Shown piece after piece: positions 1-12,429 of a stretch of 64,000 bases of DNA. Made by a program: the position numbers and the translations under genes. Positions within the stretch are counted from its first letter, which is position 1. Every line of letters starts with the position of its first letter. Source of the DNA: Cardiocondyla obscurior (Eukaryota > Arthropoda > Insecta > Hymenoptera > Formicidae); contig NC_091883.1 of the NCBI RefSeq assembly GCF_019399895.1, positions 2,770,377 through 2,834,376 of the forward strand, read 5' to 3'. Under the pieces are notes generated by a model. The model was not told where the DNA came from, made no database searches, and saw only the letters and a program-made list of their open reading frames with translations.

Positions 1-2130
1 GGTGTGTCCGCGATAAAGTAATTATTACATGCGTTACAAAAGCACGAGTTTCGCGAAAATTTCAAATTTAACGAACGTATCGTCATGCTGTGTATTTTAC
101 GTCACGCACGTTAATTTGTGGCAGCAAACAACGAAGGTGTAGCCATTAGCTAACAAAATGGAATGGATATCAGCCTAGTATATAAAACTGACGATTAATT
201 AATGAAAACCGTGGCCGGATCTCGTGGAAGAGTCAAGGTAATTTGAACGGCGGCCAATTAGACGTGTTTTTCGGAAGAAAGCTCGGCACGACCAACGTCA
301 TCCGCAAACACTCCCACGAAGCCGCAGCCAGGGTTACCGAGAGAACGAGACAATCTTCCGCGAACGTAGGCAGGACCTTGCGACATGCGTGGCCAAACAG
401 TGATCGAAAGAACGTGCGTCAGATGACGGCTACATGGAAGAGATAGAAACTGGGCGGATACGATTAGGTGCGCACGGCGCGGTACCCAGCCCGGCGGGCT
501 AAAACGGGGTAGGGGTGGATTTCACAGGATACCGAAGGTCGGACCGGGATCCTTCACTCTAGCCTTGATTTTGCGATCTCCGCTTTAATACAACGAAGAG
601 AGAGAAAAAGGTGGATTTTGCTAACTAAATAGAGCAATCGCGGCTATGAATATTCTTGGAAAGAAAAAAGAAAAAGAAAAAAAAAAAAAAGAAAGAAAGA
701 AAAAATATCTCGTCGTCCCTCAGGAAATTACATTCTTTTATTTATTAATTTTTTTTATACATATATTTTTTTTTTTAAATTGGATTGCAATTTTTATTCG
801 GCGCAGCGTAGATACCGAACGAGTACGCGTGAACGAGTCGCAAGCAGCGGCAATGCGAGCGACGCCGACAATGGGAACGGGCGTCACGTATTTGCTGGAG
901 GTATTGTTGCACGGGGTGACAATCGCGGACAGGATGGTGGCACTCGTGATGGCCACATCACCTTTGACCGTATCGCTGTGAAACGTCATATAAAGTCGCA
1001 GGGCGTACGGTCCGGGGGTGCTTAGGGCTCGCGGCAGCTTTAATCCGTTCATGGGCGCGTCGGCCGGGGTGGAGGCGAGACGTGGCGAGGCGAGGCGAGG
1101 TCAGGTGAGAGGCGAGAAGGGGGTGGAAAAGCCACCCCGTCGCTCGCCCCGATGCCGAGGAAGAAGGGTAGCGCCGGGAGAATGCGCGTTGTATTAAAGC
1201 ACCGAGTCCTCGCCGCGCAGCGTGGGAGTTAGTTCTGGTGAGGGCGCCAGGCAGCTCACTCACCGAAGTAACCCACCGTCCCAACCCTTCGATCCTCCAC
1301 ATCCCTCGACCTTCGACCAACAAAGCAACCATCCACGGCCGCAACCTCCTCACCATTCGATTCCGCCGTCGCTTCCCGTCGGTTGAGAGCACCTGCTTTC
1401 CGCGCCGTGAAGAAAAAAAAAAGGGGCGAGAGCCGGCCACTCGTCGACACGGCACCCTCGCGAGAGTTTTTTCCTTCAGTGCAAGCGCGTCAACGACGGC
1501 GTTCGCGAGGGGGTGTGCAGCTACGAGAAGCGGTGCTGTCGCGCGACGTGCCGAGGTCGGGGTGTAGCAGAAAGAGTTTAACGGTACCGTAGGAGAGCAG
1601 AGCGAGCGAGCAGGAGAAGAAGACAAAGCGAGAAAGAAGCCAAGAAAGGGAGAGAGGAGAGAGGGTGGCCAGAAGTGGTAGAGGGGGGAGAGGGGAAAGA
1701 CGTTCCTTGTCGCTCAATGGAACACCGGCGCGGCCGGTCGAGATCGTCAGCGACGTCAGCACGGGAAGTCGGGCAACCGCGGGAAACAGCCTTTAACCTT
1801 TGAAATACGCCGCGCGATTATAGTCGCAGACCAGACATCATCGTAAAAGACCGGCGTTACAGGCCTAGAAGAGACTAAGGGAGGAAAAAAAGAAGAAAAA
1901 AAAAAAAAGAGAGAGAGAGAGAGAAGCGGGGGTGAGAAGAGCGTCGAGGCGGAAGGGGGAGAGCGTAACTGCGCTAGAACGAATCATTAGACAGCCTGGA
2001 AGATCTGTCCCTGTGCACCTCGCGGTGACTTTTACCGTACCTCCCGACGTTAAAACGCCAAACGTCACCACGTACACGTACGCAATCACGCACGTACGCA
2101 CATTCGGTGGAAGCCGAGCGGACGAGAAGG

Positions 2131-2149
2131 TGCGCGCGCGCGCGCGCGC
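2131..2149. repeat. (GC)n dinucleotide run
   Basis: A pure alternating GC tract, rare in insect DNA and able to adopt Z-DNA. It sits in the CpG-rich jeb 5' flank. Confidence 0.9.
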
Positions 2150-5100
2150 AACATCACACGCCCATATATGAACGGCCATACGGAAGCAGAGCGTGGCGAG
2201 CGATCAAGATGTCAGTGAATGAATCGCACCCTGCCGTGTGTAACCGGACGACGTCGTACGTGGTATGATCGCACGGGGCGCTACCAGGGTGCTGCTGCCG
2301 AGACGAGCGTAGATCTCTTCGTGGCGCGCGAACGAACGGTCAAGCATCAGAAGAGCGAGTAGACACCGTGATGTGCGACGAACGTCTTTGGAACAGTAAC
2401 TTTACTCAGAGACTTTGGTATCCGCCGAAGAAGACGGTGCAGTAAAAGCAACAGAGGAAAAAAAAAAAAAAAAAAGAAAAAGAAAAGTAAAAGGCGCAGT
2501 TTGCGGGCAGAGAAGATCGGACGCACAGCGGAGAACATCCCTTTCGTCCAGGAGAGATAAGGCCGTCAAGTGCAAGAAAACACCGTATCAGCGATATCGC
2601 GGGCGAGATAAAGTCGAAGGGAGGATAAAAGAGATAGATAGAGAAAGAAAGAGAGAGAAAGTGAGAAAGAGAGTGAGAAGGGAAAAGGAAAAGAAAAAGG
2701 AATAAAGGACGAGAAGGAAAGGGAGATTAGGGTCGAGAAGCGGCATCACGGGACTGCGCGACGCGGAGGGTCGAGGGAAGAAAAAGAGGCCGAGGCGGGA
2801 GTACCGAAAGCTCGGAGGGAATACGCAAGGGGCACGGCAGACGCGCGGAGGCCAAATATCAAGAAGCAAGTATTATCCACGTAATGCCCCGCGTAACACT
2901 GCACCTCCTATCGATGAACCGCAATCTCTGTCTGTAACTCAAACCGGGCGTATCTCGCGCCCGGGTTATTTCTCACTATTATACATATGTCGATGTACCT
3001 TTTTTTTTTCTCCTTTTTTCTTTTTTTTTTTTTCTCTGCCTTTGTTCTACACATCCTGTGTACCACTGTCGCAAATTACACGCTCTCGTGTACCGCCTAT
3101 TTCCGCGTTTCTCGCACCGTTCAAACCGCGCACCGCTCTCTACCACGGCAAGCCTTTGCTTTTTGAACGTTTTTCGGGGCACCTGTTGATATGACCGACC
3201 TACATACCACACTGCTATCCACATTATATCACCCTGTCATCGTCGTACGGGACCAGATCATCGGGCTTCGTTGCTTGGGACCCGCGATACGCGCCGAGAC
3301 TCGGTTGCATCCCCGCGTGACGGACGCGCTCGCGCGAGTTCCGTCGCGGCGCGCGTTATGTACGGCGTTTTAATTTTCGGCCGATTACGCGAGCTTTAGA
3401 GCGAGTCGAGGGGGATCCTCCCTTGACACGAATCGTTGCCGCGTTATTTCGATCGGTCCGCTAACGCAATCGCGAGCCCGCCGTTTTGCTTATCTGAAAA
3501 TTTTCACAGCGATTATTCCAAATGCGTGAAAATGGTTTAGGAGAAGATTGTAGCTTTTGCCGCGAGAAATTTCTCTCGTATTTACCACGGACGCGACTAA
3601 TCGTCGGATAGAATCTGCGTTGCGTTCGCAATGGTATTTAGAGCCGTTCGAATTCACGCCGACGCGTCTTTAGCTAAATGAAACTCCAGGAAATACTAGG
3701 ACGATAATTGGTCACGGTGAATATCGACATTTGAGTTAATTAGTAAAATTAACGGACGGGAAACTTGGGTAAAATAGCTACGTGAATCGGATTACTAACG
3801 CCTGGCGTAGAAAAATTTTAGACTTAGCACGGGAGAGAAATTCGCGTCCGGCAGTCACGTCACGTTGGATAAGAGACTGACGTTATTTCTCGCCGTTTTA
3901 ATATTCGGCGTTTCGACGTCGAGATGACGACAAATAACGCCGGGCTTCCTATCTGGTTCTCCGCGGTGGTTTCTCGTATAGATTCGTTCCGTAACGGCCA
4001 TGCCCCGCGAAAATGATTCCATAGCGTCACGTACGCGGCTTATCTCGCCCGACATTTCTGCGCACGGTCACGACTTTCCGGTGAAACTTGGGGTAGGCGC
4101 GGTTATTTACGAGCGGATGCTCGAGATGATCATTAACGTAATCGCGATCGCCGCCGGGGGTGTCGTAGCTCGATTTTCGCTTTGCGGTAACGAACGATAT
4201 CCGGGACGTTCGTTCGATACGTGAGGAGAGAGGGATGCTAGGGACGTACGACAGAGATGAAACGAAAAGAGAGGGTGGGTCGAGTGAAAGAGCAGAGAGA
4301 GAGAGAAAGAAAGAGAGAGAGAGAGAAAGATAAAGAGAAAAGCAAGAAAAGAAAGGTAAGCGGATGAGAAAACAACGCCGAGGGAAAGGGTTGTCTCTCA
4401 GAGAGATGGTAGCTTTATTGGCAAAACGCGAAACGATCGCGGGCGTTTAACATGAGTGGCACCATCGATTGATTTAAATGTTGTCCACACTCGAGCACCT
4501 TATACGCATCTATGAGCACGCACGATGAGCACCTCCGATAACCACCTCCACACGTCGCAGCACTTCTGTTGAATATCCTGAGAAAAAAAAAACCAAAAAA
4601 AAAAAAAAAAAAAAACAAAAGTTCAAAGTAAAGAAAATTAAAAAAAAAAATAAAATAAAACCACCACAAATCTTTTTGTGTTCCTGGCACTCGCAGTTAT
4701 AGGATATCGCACGTTATTCTCTATTAACGACCTGATTTCAGGACGGTCGGTACAGGACGTGTGCGCTTTATCACGAAGAGAAAGCCAAGGTCGCGGCTAC
4801 TATCATGGACTACCAAAAGTGAAGCGTATCGATTAGAAGAGCGAGCATAACGCAATCAAATGTCAAACGTGATACACCGTGCGCTCGAGTCGGCGACTTA
4901 TCCTCGATAGAAACTGAGAGACAAAGAGAAAGAGAGAGAGAAAGAGATTTAAAAAAAAAAAAAAAGAGGAATAAAGAATAAGAGAAAGGCTCTATTTCTT
5001 CGGGTCCTGCGACAGAATCCGTGGTCCCCGGGATTGGAACATGCTAGGCAGATCACAGTCGATGCAGTTGCACGCGTAGCACCGTTGCGTTTTCTATGCA

Positions 5101-5224
5101 ATAATCGTCGTTGTGTCTCTCATAACGTATCGCCGCTCGTGATTTTTTATCAAGTTTATCCTTCCCTTTCTCGCCCCCTCGATACCAATCGACCGTATTT
5201 CCCGCCCACCCCACACATACCTAC

Positions 5225-5296
5225 AACACACACGTACACACATACGTACACCTACACGCGTACATACATACGCACGGACACGTATATATATACATG
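5225..5296. repeat. CA/TACA-rich microsatellite
   Basis: Imperfect CA and TACA repeats passing into TATATA. No coding meaning is supported. Confidence 0.75.
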
Positions 5297-5580
5297 CTCC
5301 ATCCTCAACTTCCTAGTGTATCTACCGCGAGTTCAAACGAAAAGTCGGCCTAACCCAGAGTTGCTACAGACGTGCCTTTAGACTGGCAGTGAGTAGTAAA
5401 GCAGCTAAAGAAAGCGAATAGAAGAAAAAAAAAAGAAAAAAAAACACACATACACACAAAAAAAAAAAAAAGAAAAAGAGCATCATTATTGTTCATATAG
5501 GTCAATTATAACACCACGCCCAACCGTATAATCGGGTGCATCAAAAGTGGTGGTAGAGAAGAAAGAAAAAGAAAAAAAAA

Positions 5581-5650
5581 AATATATATATATATATGTA
5601 TACGTAGATATATATACATATATATATATATACATATATATATATACAGA
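5581..5650. repeat. (AT)n/(ATAC)n microsatellite
   Basis: Interrupted AT/TA repeat lying in the probable jeb 5' UTR or upstream intron, followed by a GA-rich tract up to the start codon. Confidence 0.85.
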
Positions 5651-5827
5651 CAGATAGATAAAGCTAGAAGAGATAAAGAAAAAAAGAAAGGGGGTAAAAA
5701 GAGCGAAAGGGAGAGAGAGAGAGAACGTGAGAAAGAGTGAGAGTGAGAGAGAAAGCGAGCGAGAGATAGGGGAAAAAATAAAAATAAAAAAAAGAGAAGA
5801 AATAAAGAAAAGCAATTAGAAAAGTTA

Positions 5828-6767
5828 ATGATTTGTAAAATGGCGGTTTGCATGTTCTGGCTTCTCACCTACGTGGGACAGGGGCTGGATTTGGCGGTGG
5901 GCAATCGACCCGTAATCATACAAGTGCAAGGCACACAGGGGCTCGACTATCGGCACGGAAGCGGTAGCATTAGAAAGAAGAGCGAGTTGAGCTCGGTGGG
6001 TAGCAACCTGCTGCAATACAGGATATATCCTTCCGACGGCACCCACCGGGACGACATGTCGAACTGGCTCGTATTCAACGACGAGCCGCGGTTGTCCTCG
6101 TGGTCGCCCGCGGGCATGCTGATCGACGACATCGTCAAGGAACCGCGGGAGCTGCAGAACGTATTTTTCGCCCTGTCGCCCGCCGTGCTTAACGTCCTCT
6201 ACTCGGAGTACGTTACGTCACAGCCGCAGACCTCGGCGCAGCCTCACGTAGCCGAGCCCTACGTACGCGACGACGGTAACCACCCGCACGGCAGCCGGCA
6301 GGCTCATCAGCGCCCGAAGAAGCGGCGCATCGGATGCCGTCACCCGCTTAGAGGCCCGCTCAATCTACCGATACTGGTGTGCGACGAGGCTGGGAAGAAG
6401 ACTACCACCCTTCAGGAATTTAGACAATCGAATCACGATCTCTATGCGGAGCAGAGATTTAACACTGCGACGAGTACGAAGACTGATCTCGCGCGCGCCG
6501 AGGGCGGCACCCCGCTTAACTTACCTACGAACGGCGGCTTCGCACCGAGGTCCTACGCCTACGAGACCGGCGGAAGCAAACCACCCGGGAGCAAGCGAAG
6601 CCAGATCGCGATCGGACGGCGTTCGATCGACGCGCAAGGTGAATCCCCAGGACATCAGGCTCAAGCAACCTCGGCGTCCTCGACGTCGCCCGCCGGCGCG
6701 AGCATCGCTTCCCAGCTCATGTTGAGATCAATCCGGGGAAGCATACAGTATGACGTGCCGCAAATCG
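5828..6767 (+). CDS. jeb: jeb coding exon 1: signal peptide and variable region
   Basis: Encodes residues 1-313 and leaves one base of a split codon at donor CG|gtaagtg. It contains the hydrophobic N-terminus, a tract similar to other insect Jeb proteins around WLVFNDEPRLSSWSP, and the RPKKRR basic cluster. The second half is low-complexity (Ser/Pro/Gly/Arg). Without the downstream exons it would be hard to identify. Confidence 0.85.
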
Positions 6768-9700
6768 GTAAGTGCCATCCGCATCGTTTAGCTAAAATCC
6801 TCGTTAATAAATCCGCCGGGGTTGACTCGCGCGACGAGCGCTCTGAATCTTTTTCCACAATTAATATATCCAGAGAAACTTTTTATTGCTTCGATACGGT
6901 GTAGAACTTACAAAGATCTTTTTACTTTTTCTTTTTCTTTCTTCTTTCTTTTTTTTTCTTTTACTTTTTTTAATTATATTAATATTAAAACATTTGTGTA
7001 AGATTTTTTTTTAATATGCCCGAGCAATTTTGTGAAAAGTTGTAAGCAAAAGAAAACAAAGCAAAATGGTTTTGCGCAAAACTCAATTTAATTAAACTTT
7101 TATTTGATGGATGTCGACGTTAAAGAATCTGTCATATGATAAGTTATAGAGATAATCCATTTTAAATATTCCGATAACCTTAAATGTCAAATTCTCTGAT
7201 AACGATGTGAGTGAACTTTTTTTTATTTTAAACATATTTTAACTTTCGCAAAATATAATTCTCTCTCTCTCTTTTTCTTTCTCTCATTTTTTTGAAATTT
7301 AATTTAAAATAAATTTAGACTGATTTTTATTTTTATGAAACCAGATAACGCAATGATTTGAAAAATTACGGAAATTTTTAAATTACCCTGATTACTGATT
7401 CAGTCTTGCTCATTTAATATTCCAATCATTTAATATTAACGCAAATACAAATGTTGAACAGAAAATTGAATAGCTCGCGAATATCAAAGAGATTTATTCA
7501 CTTAAGATATCTTAATCTTAAATAAATTTTAAGAAACTCATAATTCGATTAATAATTTATGAAAAAAAAAAAGAAAAACCCCAAGCGGCTTGAATAACAT
7601 ATTTATTATAAAAAATATGAATTTAATCACGATAGTTGAAAACATTTTTTAACGCACCATCGAAACTGCGTTGGGGGTTTTGCTTTTTTTTTTCCTTTTA
7701 TTATTTTATTTCCTTTTAACTCCGTATAAAAGCAATGAAAACCGTTTAAAAATTTTTTTTTTAAATAAATCGAGTTAATGCGTTATCATATACGCAGCGC
7801 GCAAAAAAAATTATACGAGTGGCGCAGGTGTATAAATCCGAATGAAATGGGTGGCGCGTGAGAAATGCAGACAAAGTGCTTCTGCAAATAAAGAAAGAGT
7901 GATGAAAACGCTGTTCGCACGAACGTGCTCGCCGTCCCTTCGAAATTTATTGATCGAAGAGAGGGTGAACGGGGGCGGGATTCGCGGACAAGAGGATGGC
8001 GAGGAACAGAGGATTCCAGCGAGCATCCTCCGGCCGTAAGACGGTATTGAGAAATCGTGAGGAGCGTTCGGAATGCCGGGGGGCTCGGAGGGAAGGAGAT
8101 CCTTTTCATTGAAAGTTTTCTTAAAATGTCGGGGCGCCCACTTTGTACGCAGAAAAACGTTTACACATAAAAACGTAATACATGCGAAGTGCGTTCGAAG
8201 CGTTGTTTTATCACGCGCCGCGCAATCTCCTCGGGTCGGTGATATACGTACGAAGCGATAGGTCACAATGTAAAATCTCGCACGATTACGTTTATTTGGC
8301 AATCGCGATAACGATCGTAGTAAAGTGAGCCCGCCGTCGAAATTTACACTCGTCGAATTATATATTTCGTCTCGTTTATATCCACATTTACCGCCTAAGA
8401 CGCGTCCTACGCGTCCCCGGATACGAGACCTTCGTATTAAGTAGCAGAGAGCACCACGCGAAACCACATTCAACGTGCTCTTAGCATACGAGCTTTTGAA
8501 ATACGTCGCGCTGGGCAAATAATACGGTGAATCTGTCAGCTACATTTAATATTGAACATGTGGCGAAAATATCAGGTAGTGTATACTTAGGTATTAATAA
8601 CACGGCTGCTGATTAACGATTTAATTTGCATTATTTAACCGTCGCAATTATAGAACGCGGAAAAGTCAATATAATAATTACGGTTAAGTCGATTGGGTGC
8701 CGTTTTAAATATTGGATAAGCGAATAAAAGAATTATTTCGATAAATCGCATAAATTGAAAATAGAGAAAATGGTGTCGCGGTTAATTGAAAAAATAAAAG
8801 AGGGAAAAGGAAAAAAAAAGGAGAGAGAGAAAAAAAAGAAAAAAAGAAAGAAAGAAGCGTGCATCGACGAAGTAACAAAAATAACTGAAATAATATAAAT
8901 TTTATATGGAAATTCGAGCGTTTTTGTATTCGAAAGATGATATCTGGCCCCTCCTATATTTTTCCAACGGTACTTCTCGCGTGCGATTTTTCCCCGATTT
9001 GTTAGCCGAGATATCGGATAACGTTTATACGGTGTAATACCTATGCGCCGTATTTAGACGTAAAGTGATTGTCGGCTTTACATCAGCGTACTGAAAAGTA
9101 ATTTTGTTCTTCTTTTTGCGATCCTTGTTCCACAGAATGTCCAGTCTCTGAAGACGGAATGGAAAGATTCGCTTGCCCGACCGCAGATAGAATGGGTAGA
9201 TATCATTGCATCGACGATCACGTCCTGTGCGACGGCTTCTTAGACTGTCCCACAGGCGAAGACGAAGATAGGCAAGCTTGCATGTTTTACAAAACTGTAA
9301 GTAAAATTATGTGGCTTTCCCGTAAACTTTTACGCGTCTACGCACATCTCTTTGGTCGATGCGTATCCCTACGAGACAACTCTGATGAATTTGAGTTGGA
9401 ACTCGGAATACTTTTTTTTCCCCTTTTGTTTTTTTTTCGTTTTTCTTTTTAATTTTTTTTTTTTTTACCTAAAGTTGGAAATGATATCGTATATTTCTCT
9501 CACTTTAGCCGACGGCGTGGAAATAAATTTTCGAAGCCAGTCTTTGTAACGCGCAAAAAAACTCGTATTTAAATTTTTATCATTTGTTTAAGGCTAAGAG
9601 ATACGCGGCTATATTTTATATTCCGCGGGATGGTAAACCCCGTTGAACTTTTAAAGTGACTTTCGTTATATAAAGTTTAAGAGGAAATAGAGGCGTGTGT

Positions 9701-10441
9701 TACTGCTAAACGTGGGTGTAACATCAAGAGCTCGTTTTTTGACTTGCCGCGTAGCATTTTCCGGGGAGAAGAGATTTCAAGTAAAATACGAAAGCACAAT
9801 CTTTTTGATAACTCGCGCGCACCATCTGCCTGCTGCACGCGTGGAAAATTGTTTGCGATAAATTCGCGTTACCCAATTCCCCTTTCAGCAATTCTGCGTC
9901 AAGGGGAGGCTATCAGCGCGGCAGAGGAGAGACAAAAAAAGAAGAAAAAAAAAAAAAGAAAAAAAAAGAAGGGGATAGAGATCCCTAAATAAATACTATT
10001 GATAAGATTACTCCAGATAAAAATGAAATACGTATCTATTACTTTTACGAAGGCAATGCTCGAAATTAATAAAAAGATTATCTCGTCGATATCATTTGTT
10101 ACCGGCGTAAAAACGGCCCGAGCACGATATGCTCGTCGAATGGAGACTTAACGCGTACAACTAAACGGAGGCGATAAACGAATGACTATTATTTTCGGTC
10201 GCGAGTCTTTTTACGAAGACTAAGTACTTCTTTTTTTTATTTTATTTTATTTATTAATTTCTTTTTTTTTTTCCTAAAATGAAACGTACAAAATTAGAAC
10301 GAAATCTGAGTACGGTCGCTTTTGGAAGCTCGAAAAGGCTAAGTCGTCGGATAATAATCCTTGCACTCTGACATGTTTCAGACGAAAGCGCATCTGGACG
10401 TACTAGCGGACGCTATACTACGATGGGCGAGAGGACGCTAA
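5828..10441 (+). CDS. jeb: Jelly belly (Jeb), secreted ligand of the receptor tyrosine kinase Alk; three coding exons
   Basis: Coding exons are 5828-6767, 9136-9296 and 10382-10441; the phases join exactly to give 386 residues. In Drosophila, Jeb is secreted and activates Alk in visceral mesoderm and at synapses. The N-terminus has a short hydrophobic segment (about residues 6-20) fitting a signal peptide. A middle region without a known fold carries a basic RPKKRR site at 162-167. One LDL-receptor class A module follows (from about 314), with Cys pairs and the acidic end CPTGEDEDRQAC. The conserved tail ends in LRWARGR. The first ATG has a poor Kozak context; the in-frame ATG at 5840 (codon 5) has A at -3 and G at +4 and may be the true start. 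The protein is shorter than Drosophila Jeb (about 560 residues). Identity rests on the LDLa-plus-tail block, which is nearly diagnostic. Confidence 0.9.
6768..9135 (+). other. jeb: jeb intron 1
   Basis: AT-rich with poly-T and purine tracts, and a more CpG-rich patch around 7790-8520. The open frames there lack splice or domain support. It ends at the good acceptor ttgttccacag. Confidence 0.8.
9136..9296 (+). CDS. jeb: jeb coding exon 2: LDL-receptor class A module
   Basis: Encodes the LDLa repeat: Cys in ECPV, FACP, YHCID, LCDG, DCPTG and QACMF, with the Ca2+-binding acidic motif DCPTGEDED. Phase is 1 in and 0 out, with donor ACT|gtaagta. Confidence 0.92.
9297..10381 (+). other. jeb: jeb intron 2
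   Basis: Homopolymer-rich intron (poly-T near 9410-9470, poly-A near 9935-9970). No other feature is seen. Confidence 0.8.
10382..10441 (+). CDS. jeb: jeb terminal coding micro-exon
   Basis: Encodes only 19 residues plus TAA, starting TKAHLDVLAD and ending LRWARGR. It follows acceptor catgtttcag. This short amphipathic tail is conserved in insect Jeb proteins and is too short for ORF finding, so it is easily lost in automatic annotation. Confidence 0.9.
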   Translation, partial: TKAHLDVLADAILRWARGR

Positions 10442-10915
10442 TTCCTTCTTTGTTGACGATGAATCCAAGCTGTATATAAAACCACAAGTCTGATGCGTCT
10501 ACTTCTTTATATATTCATCGATATCTTTTTCTCCTACGACATTAATCTATTTTCCGGAAACTGTTTTCTCTCTATGTTTGGCACATAGAGACGTTCATAT
10601 TGAAATCAAACTCAGGGGAACGTTAAGATGAACCGTCTCTCTTTCTCTTTTTTCTTTCTTTTTCATTCTTCTGTCTCCTTACCCTTTTTCTCTGCTGTCT
10701 CTCCCTCCTGTCCCTTTATCTATCTATCAATATCTCTCTCTATCTCTCTATTTTCTTTTCCCTTTCCCAGAAGAGAATACGGCCGCTCGACTTAATCTCC
10801 GAGGGGACACGGCATGGTCCTAATTACATTAAAAATCGGTTAGCAACGTCTATCGTAACCAAGATATCCTCACATAAAGTACAAATTAAGGTGTCCGAAC
10901 TTTTAGGATGTTATA

Positions 10916-10921
10916 AATAAA
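10916..10921 (+). terminator. jeb: Candidate poly(A) signal AATAAA for jeb
   Basis: First clear AATAAA hexamer after the jeb stop, about 475 nt downstream. The choice among several AT-rich hexamers is inference. Confidence 0.4.
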
Positions 10922-11956
10922 GTTCGTAAGAGAGTTATGGCATTTTAACGCCGCTGTGTATGGCGCACGAAAGTACCCGACTTGGATAATTTCAGTTCTA
11001 TAAGCATCTACCAAGCTATATATACCAACACACAGATGATGTATTACGATTTCATATTGAGCGATTTCCGCGAGATCGTAACTAACTCTTTAACGACTTT
11101 ATTTTGGTACAATAAAGTAATTTTAAAGACTGAGAACTATTTACTCTCTTCATTCCCAGAGTAAAAAAAAAAAAAAATAAAAAAAAATAAAAAAAACACG
11201 CGGCTTCGCCGTCGCGCGCCGAACCGGCAGGTACGAAACGAACGTATCGTTTGGCAAGGAAACGGGCACGTGTACCTAGAGACTTCCTCCTAGAGTACTT
11301 CCTAAGAGATTGTAAAAGAAAAAAAAAAATGTACTCGCGTTTAATCAAACCGCTCCGCACGACGTTGACACGTTCAAGCGAATTGTAATAATAATAAAAT
11401 CAACGTCGATCCGGTCTTCTGGTGTCACGTATCGTTACGAAGAGACGTCTCCTTCTCGCCTTGTGCACGCTCTATGTTGTCATATCGATATCTCTAAAAA
11501 TATTTATTTCAAATTTAATGGAAGGAATGTCCGAATAATAAAAAAAGCGAGTTCTTTCAGCAGAGAGAAAAAGAAAAAAAAAAAGGGGGAAAAAAAGAAA
11601 AAAAAAAGAAAAAAAAGAAAAAAAAAAAAGAAAAGGATCCTTGTGAAAATTAATTGCGCTTCATGAAACCCGCTCCAAACTAACGAGCTAGGAAATATTA
11701 GAAATTTATTAGCAAGCCATCTTGCTGCCGTATACACTTTGCGTTCTGCGACGTTTATTTACAAGCCTTTATCACACTTATTCAGAAATTCACTAATATA
11801 TGTATCGATATTGCTGTGAGATTGACAAAAATGAATTTCTCCTATGTTAAACATTTGATGTCCAAGAATTATGACTTAACGGTAACATAATAATACATAT
11901 ATGTTCCAACTATCACAGGCAGTTTTGTACTTTCATTTTCCATACCAAATCAAATG

Positions 11957-11962
11957 TTTATT
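11957..11962 (-). terminator. Candidate poly(A) signal for the 12430-16306 gene
   Basis: TTTATT on + is AATAAA on -, about 470 nt beyond the stop codon. Other candidates exist further down (near 11753 and 11702). Confidence 0.35.
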
Positions 11963-12429
11963 ACTCGATAAGGAAATACCTGTCTTTCTCATTTGTAGAA
12001 AGATAAGCAGGGAGAAGAAAAGAAGAAAGAAAAGAAAATAACAAAAAAATAAAAAAAAAAAGAACAACCACACACATTACACGCACGTACGTGCGGGTGG
12101 GTGTGCGTTTTGCATGTATGAATGTGTGTATCAATTATCAAGTATCATTAAGCATTCATAAAAAATATATATATACTTTCCAAAAGGTTCCTATCTTTCC
12201 AAAAAATATACAGACTGTAGACTAAGTACAATGTTATCTTGCCTTTCTAGCTAGACTTATAAACTTTAATCTTAACAGCAATTGATTATATGTACAGAAA
12301 TGAAAAGCACCAGGCGCGTCTCATAACTGTATCAATATCTCGTGACTCTATTTTCCGCAAGAAATATAATCAATGTGTCACTGCAATTAAATTATACGTG
12401 TAACGTGATGTCTTTGATCGTGTTATCCA

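Larger units (their letters stand above)
1..5827. other. 5' flank of jeb: CpG-rich then purine-rich, no supported coding gene
   Basis: Open frames here are short or low-complexity and show no recognisable domain. The + strand is strongly purine-rich in blocks (about 1590-1720, 1865-1930, 2440-2830, 4215-4420, 4916-4990, 5400-5820), with GAGAGA runs and poly-A. The last block runs directly into the jeb start codon, so at least that part is probably jeb 5' UTR. Upstream non-coding exons and the promoter may lie here, but I cannot place a transcription start. Confidence 0.5.
10442..12429. other. Convergent 3' region between jeb and the 12430-16306 gene
   Basis: Non-coding and AT-rich, with several A/G homopolymer runs (11161-11200, 11560-11640). 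It should hold both 3' UTRs. Candidate poly(A) signals are AATAAA at 10916 on + for jeb and TTTATT (AATAAA on -) at 11957 for the opposite gene. Confidence 0.6.

Noticed and set aside
958..1626. 222-codon open frame on the minus strand in the jeb 5' flank
   Set aside because: It lies in CpG-rich DNA, overlaps other open frames, has no domain or signal, and its Ser/Arg/Pro-rich content is what GC-rich DNA gives by chance.
5486..5868. Hydrophobic-looking minus-strand frames upstream of jeb
   Set aside because: They are translations of GA/CT and AT microsatellites (Ser-Leu and Tyr-Ile runs), not a membrane protein.
7786..8518. Long minus-strand frames (up to 235 codons) in jeb intron 1
   Set aside because: No recognisable domain, no splice partners, and composition follows the local CpG-rich patch.
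10881..10910. AAGGTGTCCGAACTTTTAGG, resembling a Tc1/mariner end
   Set aside because: No matching inverted end, no TA duplication and no transposase frame nearby.
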